Shown here: positions 10,377 through 21,846 of the stretch, in pieces
Position numbering within the stretch: position 1 is the first letter of the stretch
How the letters are laid out: every line of letters starts with the position of its first letter
Assembly: GCF_017491605.1 (NCBI RefSeq)
Contig: NZ_JAFGYY010000006.1
Coordinates: 62,001 to 126,000 of the forward strand
Direction: 5' to 3'
Length of the DNA: 64,000 nucleotides
DNA from: Pseudomonas sp. 30_B
Lineage (GTDB): Bacteria > Pseudomonadota > Gammaproteobacteria > Pseudomonadales > Pseudomonadaceae
Position numbers and translations under genes: made by a program
The notes under the pieces: model-generated
What the model saw: the letters and a program-made list of their open reading frames with translations, nothing else
Database searches by the model: none
What the model was told of the DNA's origin: nothing

Positions 10377-12008
10377 ATGCCCGCTCAACCGACCGGATAC
10401 GTAGCCCGTGAGATCGCCCGACACGGCTACGGGAACCTCCACGACCTGCTGCGCGACGCCTGTCGCGAGTTTCCCGAGCGCCTCGCGTTCTCCTGTGGCG
10501 ACAGCCACCTGAGCTTCGCCGAGCTGGAGCGCCAGGCCGACGCCTTCGCCCGCTACCTGCGCCACCACGCCGGCCTGCAACCCGGCGAGCGCCTGGCGCT
10601 GATGCTGCCCAACTCCCTGCAGTACCCCATCGCCACCTTCGGTGCGCTGAAGGCCGGGGTGGTGCTGGTGAACACCAACCCGCAGTACACCGCCGGCGAG
10701 CTGCGCCACCAGCTGGCCGACTCCGGCGCCAGCGCCGTCCTGCTGCTCGACCGCCTGCTGCCGCTGCTGCGCGGCGTGCAGACACACAGCGCGGTACGGC
10801 AGGTACTGCTGACTTCCATCGACGATATCGAGCACCCACAGTTCGACAGCGACGAAGCCGATTGCACGCGCTTCCAGCAGGCCCTGCGCCTGGGCGCCGA
10901 CGCACCGCCGCTGGATGCCGAGCCCGGCCTGGACCGCCTCGCGCTGCTGCAGTACACCGGCGGCACCACGGGCGTCTCCAAGGGCGCCATGCTCAGCCAC
11001 CGCAGCCTGCTCGCCAACGTCGTGCAGACCCTCGAACTGTTCCTGCGTCCCGGCCTGCTGGAGCCGGCCACCGACGTGCGCATCGCGCCGCTGCCGCTCT
11101 ATCACATCATGGCGTTCGCCACGAACCTGCTGTCCTCGGTGGGCATGGGCCTGCACACGGTGTTCATCCGCGACGGCCGCAACCTCGACGAGATCATCGG
11201 CGCCATGCGCTGTTACCCCTTCACCCTGATGAGCGGGATCAACACCCTGTTCGTCGGCCTGATGAACCACCCGGATTTCGCCGCCATCGACTTCAGCCAC
11301 CTGAAATGGGTGACCTCCGGCGGCGCGCCGCTGAACCGCGAAGTTGGCCGGCGCTGGGAAGAACTGACCGGCGCCCCGGTGCGCGAAGGCTTCGGCTTGA
11401 CCGAGGCGTCGCCCGTGGTTTCCACCGGCACGCTGCTGAGCCCGTACCGCGAGGGCTACGTCGGGCAGGCGCTGGTGGACACCGAGCTGCGCACCGTGGA
11501 CGAGGAGGGCAACGACACCGGCCCCGACCAGCCCGGCGAGCTGTGGCTGCGCGGCCCGCAGGTCATGCAGGGCTATTGGCAGCGCCCGGAGGAGAGCGCC
11601 CAGGTGCTGACCGCCGATGGCTGGCTGAAGACCGGCGACATCGCCGAGCTGGATGCCGACGGCATGCTGAAGATCGTCGACCGCAAGAAGGACATGATTC
11701 TGGTCTCGGGCTTCAACGTGTTCCCCAACGAAGTGGAAGACGCGGTGATGCGCCATCCCGGCGTGCGCGAATGCGTGGCCATCGGTGTGCCGGACGCCCG
11801 CAAGGGCGAAGCGGTGAAGCTGTTCGTCAGCCTGCGCGACCCCGCGCTCGATGCGGCGGCGATCATTGCCCATTGCCGCGAGCACCTCACCGGCTACAAG
11901 GTGCCGAGCTTCGTCGAGGTGCTTGAGGAATTGCCCAAGACCGCCGTCGGCAAGTTGCTGCGCCGCCAGTTGCGCGACCTGGAACTGGCCCGGAGAACCA
12001 CGGCATGA
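10377..12008 (+). CDS. AMP-forming acyl-CoA ligase
   Basis: 543 residues of the ANL superfamily. The phosphate-binding loop YTGGTTGVSKGAM is near residue 200, the adenine-binding GFGLTEASPVV near 340, the TGDIAELD/DRKKDMILVSGFNVFP hinge near 420-450, and the catalytic Lys in KTAVGKLLRRQL near the C-terminus. It would activate a free carboxylic acid to its CoA thioester to feed the dehydrogenases upstream. The nearest families are FadD-like medium/long-chain ligases; the chain or ring preference is not visible. The stop overlaps the next start by four bases (ATGA). Confidence 0.9.
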   Translation: MPAQPTGYVAREIARHGYGNLHDLLRDACREFPERLAFSCGDSHLSFAELERQADAFARYLRHHAGLQPGERLALMLPNSLQYPIATFGALKAGVVLVNTNPQYTAGELRHQLADSGASAVLLLDRLLPLLRGVQTHSAVRQVLLTSIDDIEHPQFDSDEADCTRFQQALRLGADAPPLDAEPGLDRLALLQYTGGTTGVSKGAMLSHRSLLANVVQTLELFLRPGLLEPATDVRIAPLPLYHIMAFATNLLSSVGMGLHTVFIRDGRNLDEIIGAMRCYPFTLMSGINTLFVGLMNHPDFAAIDFSHLKWVTSGGAPLNREVGRRWEELTGAPVREGFGLTEASPVVSTGTLLSPYREGYVGQALVDTELRTVDEEGNDTGPDQPGELWLRGPQVMQGYWQRPEESAQVLTADGWLKTGDIAELDADGMLKIVDRKKDMILVSGFNVFPNEVEDAVMRHPGVRECVAIGVPDARKGEAVKLFVSLRDPALDAAAIIAHCREHLTGYKVPSFVEVLEELPKTAVGKLLRRQLRDLELARRTTA

Positions 12009-13579
12009 GCGCAGCGTCTATGGTTGAAGCAGGTACGCACGATGAGACCCGCAGCATGACCGAGTCCTTCAACCGCATCGGCGTGATCGGTGCCGGCGCC
12101 ATGGGCCGAGGCATCGCCCAGCTGTTCGCCACCGCCGGCCTGCCGGTGCGCCTGTACGACAGCAACCCGCAGACCGTGGAGCAGGCGCTGGCCTTCAACC
12201 GCGAGTTGCTGGAGCGCTCGGTGGCCAAGGGCAAGCTCAGCCCCGACGCGTTGAGTGGAACGATGCAGCGCCTGTTGCCGACCCACAGCCTGGACGAACT
12301 GGCCGACTGCGACCTGCTGATCGAAGCCATCATCGAGGACCTCGGCGCCAAGCAGGCGCTGCTCGCCGAGCTGGAAAAGCGGGTGGCGCCGGATGCCGTG
12401 CTGGCGAGCAACACCTCGTCGCTGTCGGTCACCCGCATCGCCGCGCGCTGCCAGCACCCGGAGCGGGTTGCCGGTTTCCACTTCTTCAACCCGGTGACAC
12501 TGATGCGCATCGTCGAAGTGGTGCGCGGCCAGCGCACCAGCGAATCGGTGGTGCGCCGCCTGAGCCGCCTGGCGGAGCAGGCCGGGCACTTCCCGGCGGT
12601 GTCGCCGGACAGCCCCGGCTTCATCGTCAATCACGCCGGCCGCGCCTTCAGCACCGAGGCGCTGCGCATCCTCGGCGAAGGCATCGCCACCCCGGCGCAG
12701 GTCGACCGCATCCTGCGCGACGGCGTCGGCTTTCGCATGGGGCCGTTCGAGCTGCTCGATCTGACCGGCCTGGACATTTCCCACGCGGTGATGGAGTCGC
12801 TCTACCAGCAGTTCTACCAGGACCCGCGCTACACGCCGTCGACCCTGGCCGCCCAGCGCGTCGCCGGCGGCCTGCTCGGGCGCAAGAGCGGCGAGGGCTT
12901 CTACCGCTACCGCGATGGCCAGCCGCTGCACGAAGTGGAGGTGCCACCGGAGCCAGTGTTGCTGAACCGCCCGTACTGGCTCGACAGCCAGGACCCGGAG
13001 TTGCGCCACCGCATCGCCGCGATCCTGACCCAGGGCGGCGTGGTACTGGAAACCAGTGAAGCGCCGTCGTCCCGCGCCATCTGCCTGGTCACCCCGCTGG
13101 GGACCGACGCCAGTACCCGCATCGACGCCCTGGGCCTGCCGCCCGAGCGCAGCCTCGCGCTGGAGACCTTCACCGACCTGGACCGCCGCCGCGTGCTGAT
13201 GCGCCAGCCCGCCCTCGACCCGAAACTGGAAATCCAGGCCCGCCAGGCGCTGGGCAGCGACGGCGTGCCGGTGGAGGTGATCAACGATTCGCCGGGCTTC
13301 ATCAGCCAGCGAGTGGTCGCCGGGATCGTCAACCTGGGCTGCGAGATCGCCCAGCGCGGTATCGCCAGTCCGGTGACGCTGGACCGCGCGGTACAACTGG
13401 CGCTGGGCTATCCCTTCGGCCCGCTGGGTTTCGGCGAGCACTACGGCGCGGCGCGCATCCTCACCATTCTCCAGGGCCTGCAGGCCTGCTACGGCGAGGC
13501 GCGCTACCGGCCGAGCCCGTGGTTGCGGCGGCGGGTGCAGCTGGATTTGCCGCTGCATAGTCCCGACCGGGCGGAGTGA
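12005..13579 (+). CDS. 3-hydroxyacyl-CoA dehydrogenase (PaaH-like, duplicated C-domain)
   Basis: 524 residues. The NAD-binding motif GVIGAGAMGRGIAQLFATAG lies near residue 26, with SNTSSLSVTRIA and the catalytic His-bearing GFHFFNPVTLMRIVEVV further on. Two 3-hydroxyacyl-CoA dehydrogenase C-terminal domains follow (about 205-300 and 425-515), as in PaaH/PaaC. It would give a second dehydrogenase activity beside the fused enzyme of the left arm, perhaps for a different intermediate. The start at 12005 is coupled to the ligase stop; an alternative ATG 17 codons later (MTESFNRIG) fits the family N-terminus slightly better. Confidence 0.88.
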   Translation: MSAASMVEAGTHDETRSMTESFNRIGVIGAGAMGRGIAQLFATAGLPVRLYDSNPQTVEQALAFNRELLERSVAKGKLSPDALSGTMQRLLPTHSLDELADCDLLIEAIIEDLGAKQALLAELEKRVAPDAVLASNTSSLSVTRIAARCQHPERVAGFHFFNPVTLMRIVEVVRGQRTSESVVRRLSRLAEQAGHFPAVSPDSPGFIVNHAGRAFSTEALRILGEGIATPAQVDRILRDGVGFRMGPFELLDLTGLDISHAVMESLYQQFYQDPRYTPSTLAAQRVAGGLLGRKSGEGFYRYRDGQPLHEVEVPPEPVLLNRPYWLDSQDPELRHRIAAILTQGGVVLETSEAPSSRAICLVTPLGTDASTRIDALGLPPERSLALETFTDLDRRRVLMRQPALDPKLEIQARQALGSDGVPVEVINDSPGFISQRVVAGIVNLGCEIAQRGIASPVTLDRAVQLALGYPFGPLGFGEHYGAARILTILQGLQACYGEARYRPSPWLRRRVQLDLPLHSPDRAE

Positions 13580-13635
13580 CACGCTAGGGCCTGTAGAAAC
13601 GCGCCCGCTCCTAAAGGGGAGACCGGCGCTGGGCG

Positions 13636-13706
13636 GTTCGCGAGCAAGCTCGCTCCTACGAAAAGCTGCCCCGCACTGGCCTGTAGGAGCGAGCTTGCTC
13701 GCGAAC
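13636..13706. repeat. Class A REP pair (tips inward)
   Basis: Copies at 13636-13660 and 13682-13706, here with the GTAGG tips pointing to each other, opposite to the pair at 8874-8952. Confidence 0.88.
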
Positions 13707-13723
13707 CAACTCCGGCAAAGGAC

Positions 13724-14815
13724 TCACCGGAAGCTGACGAACCCGCCCGCCATCAGCTTCTCCAGCGCCGCCGTGCGCTGTGCCGGCGGCATCGCCCCGA
13801 GCTTCTCCACCCGCGCATAGAAGGCCGGCCAGTTGCCGCCCACCTGGGCGAACAGCGCGGCGAAGGCGGGCACCCACTGGTCGTAGAGCCCGAAGGGCAG
13901 CAGCTTGGCGTTGTTCAGCGGGCCATTGACCCAGTTGTCGAACGGCGCCTTGCCGCCCCATTCGTGCTCGCACAGCTCGCGGTACTCACGGCGCAGCCGC
14001 TCGAATTCCGCCGCCTTGCCGGCGCGCTTCTCGGCGTCGCTGAGCGGGCTGGCGTAGAGCTTGTGCAGGCGCTTTCGGGTATCGAGCACCAGTTGGGTGA
14101 AGCGCTTGCGCTGCCCGGCGAGCTGCGGCGATTCCTCTGCCAGGCCGCGTGCGGCGCGCCAGCGGCGGCCGCCCTCGGCCTCGACGAAGGAGGCGAAGGA
14201 TTCGTTGAAGGCGGTGTCGCCCGGCAGGTAGAACTTCTGGTGCGCCAGCTCGTGGAAGATGGTCTCGGCCAGGCGCTGGTCGCCCCAGCGCAACATGCTG
14301 CTGAGGATCGGGTCGTCGAACCAGCCGAGGGTCGAGTAGGCCTCCACACCGCCGACGTAGACGTCCATCCCCTCATCCTTCAGCCGCTTCGCCTCGCCCT
14401 GGGCGCCCGCCTCGCCGTAGTAGCCGCGGTAGGCCACGCAGCCGGCGATGGGGAAGCAATGGGTGACCGGCCGCAATGACAGCTCCGGGGTGGCGAAGAC
14501 GTTCCACACCACGTTGGGCCTGTGGATATCCGCATAGAGGCGGTAGCTGCCGTTGTCCGGCAGGCCCAGCGCGGCGCTGGCGAAGGCGCGCGCCTCCTGG
14601 GACTGCTCCAGGCGCCGGCGCAGCACCGGGTCGCGGGCGGGGTCGGCGACCACCTCGGACACCGGTTCGCGGGCGGCCAGCAGGCGCAGCTGGCCGTCGG
14701 CCAGCTGCCCGTAATAACCCACCGTGGAACAACCGCTCAGCGCCCAGATCGCCAGGCAGGGAACCCAGCGGCACAGGCGGCGGTCGAGTGTCGGGATAAG
14801 AAGGCGGAAGGGCAT
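13724..14815 (-). CDS. Putative zinc aminopeptidase lipoprotein (HExxH, DUF2265-like)
   Basis: 363 residues. A signal segment ends in the lipobox LSGC near residue 29, so the protein is probably an outer-membrane or periplasmic lipoprotein. The metallopeptidase signature ETIFHELAHQKFY near residue 190, with a downstream FNESFASFVEAEGGRRW supplying the third ligand Glu, marks it as a zinc peptidase of the family annotated as aminopeptidase (DUF2265). True substrates are unknown. It diverges from the small lipoprotein gene at 14882. Confidence 0.85.
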   Translation of the reverse strand: MPFRLLIPTLDRRLCRWVPCLAIWALSGCSTVGYYGQLADGQLRLLAAREPVSEVVADPARDPVLRRRLEQSQEARAFASAALGLPDNGSYRLYADIHRPNVVWNVFATPELSLRPVTHCFPIAGCVAYRGYYGEAGAQGEAKRLKDEGMDVYVGGVEAYSTLGWFDDPILSSMLRWGDQRLAETIFHELAHQKFYLPGDTAFNESFASFVEAEGGRRWRAARGLAEESPQLAGQRKRFTQLVLDTRKRLHKLYASPLSDAEKRAGKAAEFERLRREYRELCEHEWGGKAPFDNWVNGPLNNAKLLPFGLYDQWVPAFAALFAQVGGNWPAFYARVEKLGAMPPAQRTAALEKLMAGGFVSFR

Positions 14816-14881
14816 GCGCGGAACATAGCACAGCGCCTGGTCCGCCCGCTGGCACGACGCAACCTACCCAGGAGTCCCCCG

Positions 14882-15298
14882 ATGCGCGCCCTTCTCACTG
14901 CCATCAGCCTGCTCACCCTGAGCGGCTGCGCCATGCTGATGCCACAACCGGACCCCAACCGCGCATGGATCGACCTGGACACCAACAGCCAGAGCGACCT
15001 TGCGGCCACCCAGGTCGACGACAAGGAATGGCCCAGCTCGCGCTACTTCGAGGTCGATCCGGGCCAGCACGAGCTGCGCGTGCGCTTCCAGTTCCAGGTC
15101 GAGCCGGTGGACATCGGTCCGGTGGACCAGAGCCTGTGGCGCAATTGCGAGATGACGGTGAAGTACAAGGATTTCGCCGCCGGCCAGCGTTATCGCCTGG
15201 AGACCGGCAGCATCGGCTTCCGCCCCTGGGCCAAGCTGTATGACGGGCAATCCAACGAGATCGCCCGGGGCCGCGAACGCGGCTGCGACAGCGCCTGA
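14882..15298 (+). CDS. Small lipoprotein, paralogue 1
   Basis: 138 residues with a short signal and lipobox LSGC (about residues 12-15). The mature part has RAWIDLDT, a beta-rich middle ending in the PGQHELRVRFQF segment and the conserved FAAGQRYRLE. The same three elements occur in the next gene, so the two are tandem duplicates that have diverged. No known catalytic motif. Function unknown. Confidence 0.8.
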   Translation: MRALLTAISLLTLSGCAMLMPQPDPNRAWIDLDTNSQSDLAATQVDDKEWPSSRYFEVDPGQHELRVRFQFQVEPVDIGPVDQSLWRNCEMTVKYKDFAAGQRYRLETGSIGFRPWAKLYDGQSNEIARGRERGCDSA

Positions 15299-15360
15299 CG
15301 TCGCTGCGCAGGCTTGCAGGTTATGCTGTGGCGACAAGTCCTTCGCCACGGTGAACCGTC

Positions 15361-15786
15361 ATGCGCCTGTGTCTGCTCTTCGCGCTCGCCCTGCTGGGCG
15401 GCTGCGCCGGCCCGCTGCCCGCCCACGACCCGCAGATGGCCTGGATCGACCTCTACACCACGGCCGGCAAGACGCTGATGGCCGAGCGGCTGGACGGCAA
15501 GTCGGTCAACGACGGGCGTTATTACCAGGTGACGCCCGGGCACCATGACCTGGTGGTGCGCTTCCAGTACGAAATCCCCTCCGGCGGCGGCATGGGCATG
15601 AACAACGAGCCCGCGGAACTGACCTGCCGGGTCAAGGTGAGCTACGACGACTTCGCCGCCGGCCAGCGCTACCGCCTGGAACTGCGCCCGCAACTGCGCA
15701 GCGCCCTGGCGCTGCTGACCGACGCCAGCGGGAAGCTGGTGGCGAAGACGGATTTCCAGGGGCCGGTGAATTGCGGGTTGTTCTGA
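15361..15786 (+). CDS. Small lipoprotein, paralogue 2
   Basis: 141 residues with lipobox LGGC (about residues 12-15). It shares MAWIDLYT, PGHHDLVVRFQYE and FAAGQRYRLEL with the neighbour 62 bp upstream and has a glycine/methionine-rich insertion (GGGMGMNNEP). Both keep a Cys near the middle and one near the C-terminus, which may form a disulfide in the periplasm. Function unknown. Confidence 0.8.
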   Translation: MRLCLLFALALLGGCAGPLPAHDPQMAWIDLYTTAGKTLMAERLDGKSVNDGRYYQVTPGHHDLVVRFQYEIPSGGGMGMNNEPAELTCRVKVSYDDFAAGQRYRLELRPQLRSALALLTDASGKLVAKTDFQGPVNCGLF

Positions 15787-15817
15787 CGGAAAGGCGCGCT
15801 GCATGGCTGATCGTTGC

Positions 15818-15908
15818 GTAGGAGCGGACTCTGTCCGCGATAGTCTGGCCCTGCGACCTGTTCGTCCGGTGCTGCGATGAAACGATCGCGGACAGAGTCC
15901 GCTCCTAC
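15818..15908. repeat. Class B REP pair
   Basis: GTAGGAGCGGACTCTGTCC palindromes at 15818-15841 and, inverted, 15885-15908. Confidence 0.9.
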
Positions 15909-15938
15909 GCGACCGCGAAGTCCGGCACGAGGGGAAAC

Positions 15939-16181
15939 TCAGCTGTCGTTCTTCTGGTAGATGATCCGCCGCTTCCCGCCGTCGCAGGTACCGACCACCA
16001 TGTTCGGGTCCTTCACCTCGGACTTGTCCACGATCTCCAGGGTGTAGGACGTCACCCCGGCGGCCTGGATCTTGGTCTCGATCTCCGCCTTGAGTTCCTC
16101 GCACGGCTTGGTTGCCGCCCAGCTCGCCGGCGTCGCCAGCAGCAGCGCCACGCTTGTCGCCACGGCCCACTTCATCGTCAT
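15939..16181 (-). CDS. DUF1161 periplasmic protein, paralogue A
   Basis: 80 residues. A signal peptide (about 1-22, ending SWA) is followed by the DUF1161 core KPCEELKAEIETKIQAAGVTSYTLEIVDK and VVGTCDGGKRRIIY, with two conserved Cys that probably pair. Function unknown. It follows its paralogue on the same strand, with a terminator between them. Confidence 0.85.
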   Translation of the reverse strand: MTMKWAVATSVALLLATPASWAATKPCEELKAEIETKIQAAGVTSYTLEIVDKSEVKDPNMVVGTCDGGKRRIIYQKNDS

Positions 16182-16268
16182 CGCATTCCCTCGTCATACC
16201 CCAACGCGGGGCGTCGTTATCCTAACGGTGGACCGCCGCCCGGCGACAGAGTGCCCGGCGCCAGCATG

Positions 16269-16301
16269 AAAAAAGGCCGGGGCCCTTGCGGGCGCCCGGC
16301 C
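16269..16301 (-). terminator. Rho-independent terminator after DUF1161 paralogue B
   Basis: On the minus strand a GC stem (GGCCGGGC pairing with GCCCCGGCC) is followed by six T. It separates the two DUF1161 genes. Confidence 0.8.
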
Positions 16302-16321
16302 GCTCATCCACTGCGAAAGCC

Positions 16322-16543
16322 TTACTTCGAGTAGACGATTTCCTTCGTGCCGCCGTCGCAGGTGCCCACCACCTTCTTGTCGGTGGCGCTGCCCTTGTCG
16401 ACGATCTCCAGCGTGTAGGAGGTGACGCCCTTGGCTTTGAGCTTCGCGTCGATCTCCGCTTTCAGCTCCTCGCACGGTTTGCCAGCGGCCAGGACATTGC
16501 CCGCCAGTGCGAAGACCCCCACGGCCAACAGAAACTTCTTCAT
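16322..16543 (-). CDS. DUF1161 periplasmic protein, paralogue B
   Basis: 73 residues. Signal peptide MKKFLLAVGVFALAGNVLAA, then KPCEELKAEIDAKLKAKGVTS and VVGTCDGGTKEIVYSK. It corresponds to the gene found beside dodecin in P. aeruginosa. The start is the ATG of MKKFLL, which fits a signal peptide; an upstream in-frame ATG would spoil it. Function unknown. Confidence 0.87.
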   Translation of the reverse strand: MKKFLLAVGVFALAGNVLAAGKPCEELKAEIDAKLKAKGVTSYTLEIVDKGSATDKKVVGTCDGGTKEIVYSK

Positions 16544-16688
16544 CGTTAACGCTCCCTCGCCATTCACATGAAAAGGCCCAGCCGGGCCGAAAACCGGGCA
16601 AGCCCGGTGCACCGCTCAAGGCGCGCCGCAAGCATCGCAGGCACGCATGACAAATGTCCGAGGGTCGCTCGTGGTGTTCCGGGCAGCC

Positions 16689-16904
16689 TTAGCTGTTGGC
16701 AATCCGGAATCCGACCTTGATGGTCACCTGGTAGTGACCGACCGCGCCGTTCTCAATGTGTCCACGGGTGTCCACCACCTCGAACCACTCCAGGAAGTCG
16801 ATGCTCTTGGCCGCCTCGGCCAGGGCATTGTTGATGGCGTCCTCGATGCTGGTGCGCGAGGAGCCGACCAGCTCGATCTTCTTGTAGGTGTGATGATTCG
16901 ACAT
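16689..16904 (-). CDS. Dodecin
   Basis: 71 residues, the usual dodecin size. [20 protein letters not shown] and the flavin-stacking Trp in [14 protein letters not shown], then [14 protein letters not shown], match bacterial dodecins, which form hollow dodecamers that store or buffer flavins. The second of two close ATGs is chosen (MSNHHTY) because AGGAG is 7 nt before it but only about 1 nt before the first. Confidence 0.93.
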   Translation of the reverse strand: MSNHHTYKKIELVGSSRTSIEDAINNALAEAAKSIDFLEWFEVVDTRGHIENGAVGHYQVTIKVGFRIANS

Positions 16905-16998
16905 GCCCATTCTCCTGTGTTCGTCGCGCCGCACAGGCAGTGCGCCAGCGCCTTCCTAGGACACTAGTAGAGGGGTGGACTCAGGGCAAACCGCAGGC

Positions 16999-17889
16999 TC
17001 AGACGTTCAGCTCACCGCGCAGCCACTCCGCCAGCAGCGCGGCGCGCCGGTCCGGCAGACGCGCGGGCACCCACAGCGCCAGCCGCGCACGGGTTTCGAC
17101 GAAGCCCCAGGGCGCGGCCAGGCGGCCGGCGGCGAGGTCATCGGCCACCACCTGCTGCGGCGCGATGGCCACGCCCAGGCCGGCCACCGCCGCCTCCAGC
17201 AGGTAGTAGAGGTGCTCGAAACCCTGTCCGAGCCGCAGGGCGCCAGCGTCCAGGCCGGTATTGGTTGCCCATGCAGGCCATGCCTGCGGGCGCGAGCTGG
17301 TGTACAGCAGCGACTCGCCCAGCAGCGCAGTGGCAGGCGCCGCGCAGAGTTCGGCGAAACGCGAATAGCGGGGGCTGAGCACCGGGCCGACGCGCTCCAC
17401 CGCCAGTTCGTGCACCTGCATGTCCGCCGGCCACGGCGGCTCGGCGAAGTGCAGGGTGGCATCGAGGCCGGCGCGGCGCGGGTCGATCTCGCCTTCGCTG
17501 GCCGACAATTGCAGGCGCAGGCCGGGCAGGTCGCGGTTCAGCCGGTCCAGCCGCGGGATGAACCAGCGGGCGAGCAGGCTGCCCGGACAACCGAGCACGA
17601 AGGGCGCATTGCCGTCGGCCTGGCGGCGCAGCTCGGCGCTGACGTTGCGCAGGCGCTCGAAGGCGTCGCTGGCGACTTCGCTCAGGCGCTGGCCGGCATC
17701 GGTGAGTTTTACGCCGCGCCCTTCCTTGACGAACAGGGTGACGCCCAGTTCCTCCTCCAACTGGCGGATCTGCCGACTTACCGCGCCATGGGTGACGTTC
17801 AGCTCATCCGCCGCCGGGCTCACGCCGCGCAGGCGGGCGGCAGCCTCGAAGGCACGCAGGGCATTGAGCGGGGGAAGGTCTCGGCTCAT
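16999..17889 (-). CDS. trpI: TrpI, LysR-type activator of trpBA
   Basis: 296 residues. N-terminal helix-turn-helix ([23 protein letters not shown], about residues 27-49) and a C-terminal effector domain. The [20 protein letters not shown] start and its position divergent from trpBA identify TrpI, which activates trpBA in response to indole-3-glycerol phosphate. A site fitting its known operator lies 12 bp ahead of its start. Confidence 0.95.
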   Translation of the reverse strand: MSRDLPPLNALRAFEAAARLRGVSPAADELNVTHGAVSRQIRQLEEELGVTLFVKEGRGVKLTDAGQRLSEVASDAFERLRNVSAELRRQADGNAPFVLGCPGSLLARWFIPRLDRLNRDLPGLRLQLSASEGEIDPRRAGLDATLHFAEPPWPADMQVHELAVERVGPVLSPRYSRFAELCAAPATALLGESLLYTSSRPQAWPAWATNTGLDAGALRLGQGFEHLYYLLEAAVAGLGVAIAPQQVVADDLAAGRLAAPWGFVETRARLALWVPARLPDRRAALLAEWLRGELNV

Positions 17890-17900
17890 GGCGGTTTATC

Positions 17901-17917
17901 TGTGAGTTTTCCTGACA
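17901..17917. promoter_or_regulatory. Candidate TrpI binding site
   Basis: TGTGAG-N5-CTGACA, an interrupted dyad with the LysR T-N11-A form, in the trpI-trpB gap. It matches my memory of TrpI sites in Pseudomonas. Confidence 0.6.
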
Positions 17918-17977
17918 GGTTGAGGCGATCTTATCGCTTTTCCCCGTCATCACACAGCCGTATCCTGAGCACCATTC

Positions 17978-20056
<2,079 letters not shown>

Positions 20057-20076
20057 GGATTGCTATTCGGCTCTAC

Positions 20077-20156
20077 GTAGGATGGCGTGGAGCGAAGCGA
20101 TACCCATCGAGTCCGTACACCGACAGCATGGGTATCGCTCCGCTCCACCCATCCTA
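20077..20156. repeat. Class D palindromic repeat (GTAGGATGG...GATACCCAT)
   Basis: Arms of about 31 nt (GTAGGATGGCGTGGAGCGAA and its inverse) around a short loop. A second copy is at 26849-26929. The tips are again GTAGG and CCTAC. Confidence 0.88.
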
Positions 20157-20180
20157 CGATCATGCTGAGGACTGCTTTTC

Positions 20181-20275
20181 TGTAGGAGCGAGCTTGCTCG
20201 CGAACCTGCCCAGTAGCGGAGCTGCCGCCAAGATCTGTTCGCGAGCAAGAACTGAGCGTCCCCCTCGCTCCTACA
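20181..20275. repeat. Class A REP pair, right member with internal insertion
   Basis: Normal copy at 20181-20205. The inverted partner 20237-20275 carries extra bases (AACTGAGCGTCCCC) inside its stem. The same change occurs at 26772-26810 and, altered, at 55975-56014. Confidence 0.85.
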
Positions 20276-20289
20276 AGGTCCGCACCTAG

Positions 20290-20319
20290 AAAAAAGCCCG
20301 GCGAATGCCGGGCTTTTTT
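20290..20319. terminator. Bidirectional terminator between trpA and the DUF945 gene
   Basis: GCCCGGC-GAAT-GCCGGGC stem flanked by A6 and T6. Confidence 0.9.
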
Positions 20320-20334
20320 CGTTTAAGGCGAGGC

Positions 20335-21846
20335 TTATTCCACGCTTTCTTCCTGCAGCTCTTCTTCCGCGCCAGCGGCATCGCCACCCAGGCCCAGCCC
20401 CTGCACGGAGCCCATCGCGAAGGCGACGAACTCGTCGGTGGTCATGTCCTTGCCGTTGAACTTCACCTTGTCGTCGGCATAGGCCAGCGAGCTGCTCAGG
20501 CTGTTGCCGTCCAGCACGGCCCACTCCGATTGCAGGGCCATGCCGCTGAACAGGTCGGTCATGGCGTCGGTCTGCTGCTTGAGTGCCACCGGATCGACGC
20601 TGCCGGCCGGCGCGCCGCCCAGCGAGGCTTGCAACGCGACGACGTCGCCGATCACCGCCTTGTCCACCTTCAGGTTGGCCTTGAGCGACTCCAGCACGCT
20701 GCGAGCCATCTCATCCGGACTCTGCGCGGCCTGGTCGGGCTTGCGCAGGTCCACGGCCAGGGAGACCTTCGCCACGCCATGGGCGGTCTGCAGCGAAAGC
20801 TCATCCAGCGCCAGCTTCGGCGAGCTGTTGAGCAGTTGCAGGAACTGGCCCTTGAGCGCCTCTTCCTGCTCCGGGGTAAGCTCGCCGGTGTCGCCGACGC
20901 TGCTCATGCCGTACTGGTTGTAGGTGTCCTTGATGGACTTGAGGGTGCCTTCGTCGAGGTTGCGCAGGCTGGTGTCGAGCTTCAGGCCGCCGATCTCCTG
21001 GCCTTGAACCACCACCTGGCCGACGCGGTAGGACAGGGTCTGGTCCAGCCCCTTCTCGCCCTGCTTGAGCACTTCCTCGCCGACCGTCTGGCGCAGCTCC
21101 ACCTCCGGGCTGCCCGGCGCCTTCACGCGCAGGCTCGTCAGGCTGACCGAGCTGGGGCCGAGGGCGAAGCCGTTGGTGTTTTCCTTCTTGTCGCCCGCGA
21201 TGCCCACGCCGCGCAGCTCGACGTGCACTGGCTGGCCGCTTTGCGCGTCGAGGAACACCAGGTCGGCCTCGGCCAGCTGGCCGTCGGCGCGCACGTCCTT
21301 GCGGTCGCCGGAGACGCTGAAGTTCACCGTGGCCGGCGACAGGCGCAGGCTCTCGCCGTCCTGGGCGAACTGCAGGGCGGCGCTTTCGAAGACGCCTTCC
21401 TGGCGCTGATCGTAATGAATCGCCAGCTCACCGCTGATCGGCGCCTTGCCGGCGGCGGCAGCGAACAGCGGCGCGGTGAATTCGCTCTGCTCCAGGGCGA
21501 AATGACTCTGCGCCATGACCGGCGCCAGCTTGCCGGCCGCCAGGCGCGACGCCGGGAAGGGGCCGTGTTCGAGGCGATCGGTGAACACCAGGGTGGTGGG
21601 CGCTTCGCCGTCGTCGCCGGCGATGGTCACCTGGTAGCGTGCGCTGCTGGAGAGCAGCCCGCGCTCCACGCCGAGCAGGGAGACACTCATGCCCAGGTCG
21701 GGGGCGTCGGTCTTGAGGAGGGTGTTGGCCTGTTCGATGCCGCGGGTGATTTCCTGCTCGACGCGCGAGCCGGTGTACCAGGCGCCAGCGACGGCAATGC
21801 CGACGACAGCCAGGGGAATGGCGATGGCCAGGGCGGTTTTCTTCAT
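20335..21846 (-). CDS. DUF945 family protein (YdgA-like)
   Basis: 503 residues. An N-terminal membrane anchor/signal (MKKTALAIAIPLAVVGIAVAGAWY) precedes the typical DUF945 opening TGSRVEQEITRGIEQAN. The rest is a long beta-rich periplasmic region of repeated strands ending in an acidic tail (EEELQEESVE). E. coli YdgA is an inner-membrane-associated protein of unclear function. The start ATG has AAGGAAG upstream; longer frames upstream are not used. Confidence 0.85.
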   Translation of the reverse strand: MKKTALAIAIPLAVVGIAVAGAWYTGSRVEQEITRGIEQANTLLKTDAPDLGMSVSLLGVERGLLSSSARYQVTIAGDDGEAPTTLVFTDRLEHGPFPASRLAAGKLAPVMAQSHFALEQSEFTAPLFAAAAGKAPISGELAIHYDQRQEGVFESAALQFAQDGESLRLSPATVNFSVSGDRKDVRADGQLAEADLVFLDAQSGQPVHVELRGVGIAGDKKENTNGFALGPSSVSLTSLRVKAPGSPEVELRQTVGEEVLKQGEKGLDQTLSYRVGQVVVQGQEIGGLKLDTSLRNLDEGTLKSIKDTYNQYGMSSVGDTGELTPEQEEALKGQFLQLLNSSPKLALDELSLQTAHGVAKVSLAVDLRKPDQAAQSPDEMARSVLESLKANLKVDKAVIGDVVALQASLGGAPAGSVDPVALKQQTDAMTDLFSGMALQSEWAVLDGNSLSSSLAYADDKVKFNGKDMTTDEFVAFAMGSVQGLGLGGDAAGAEEELQEESVE

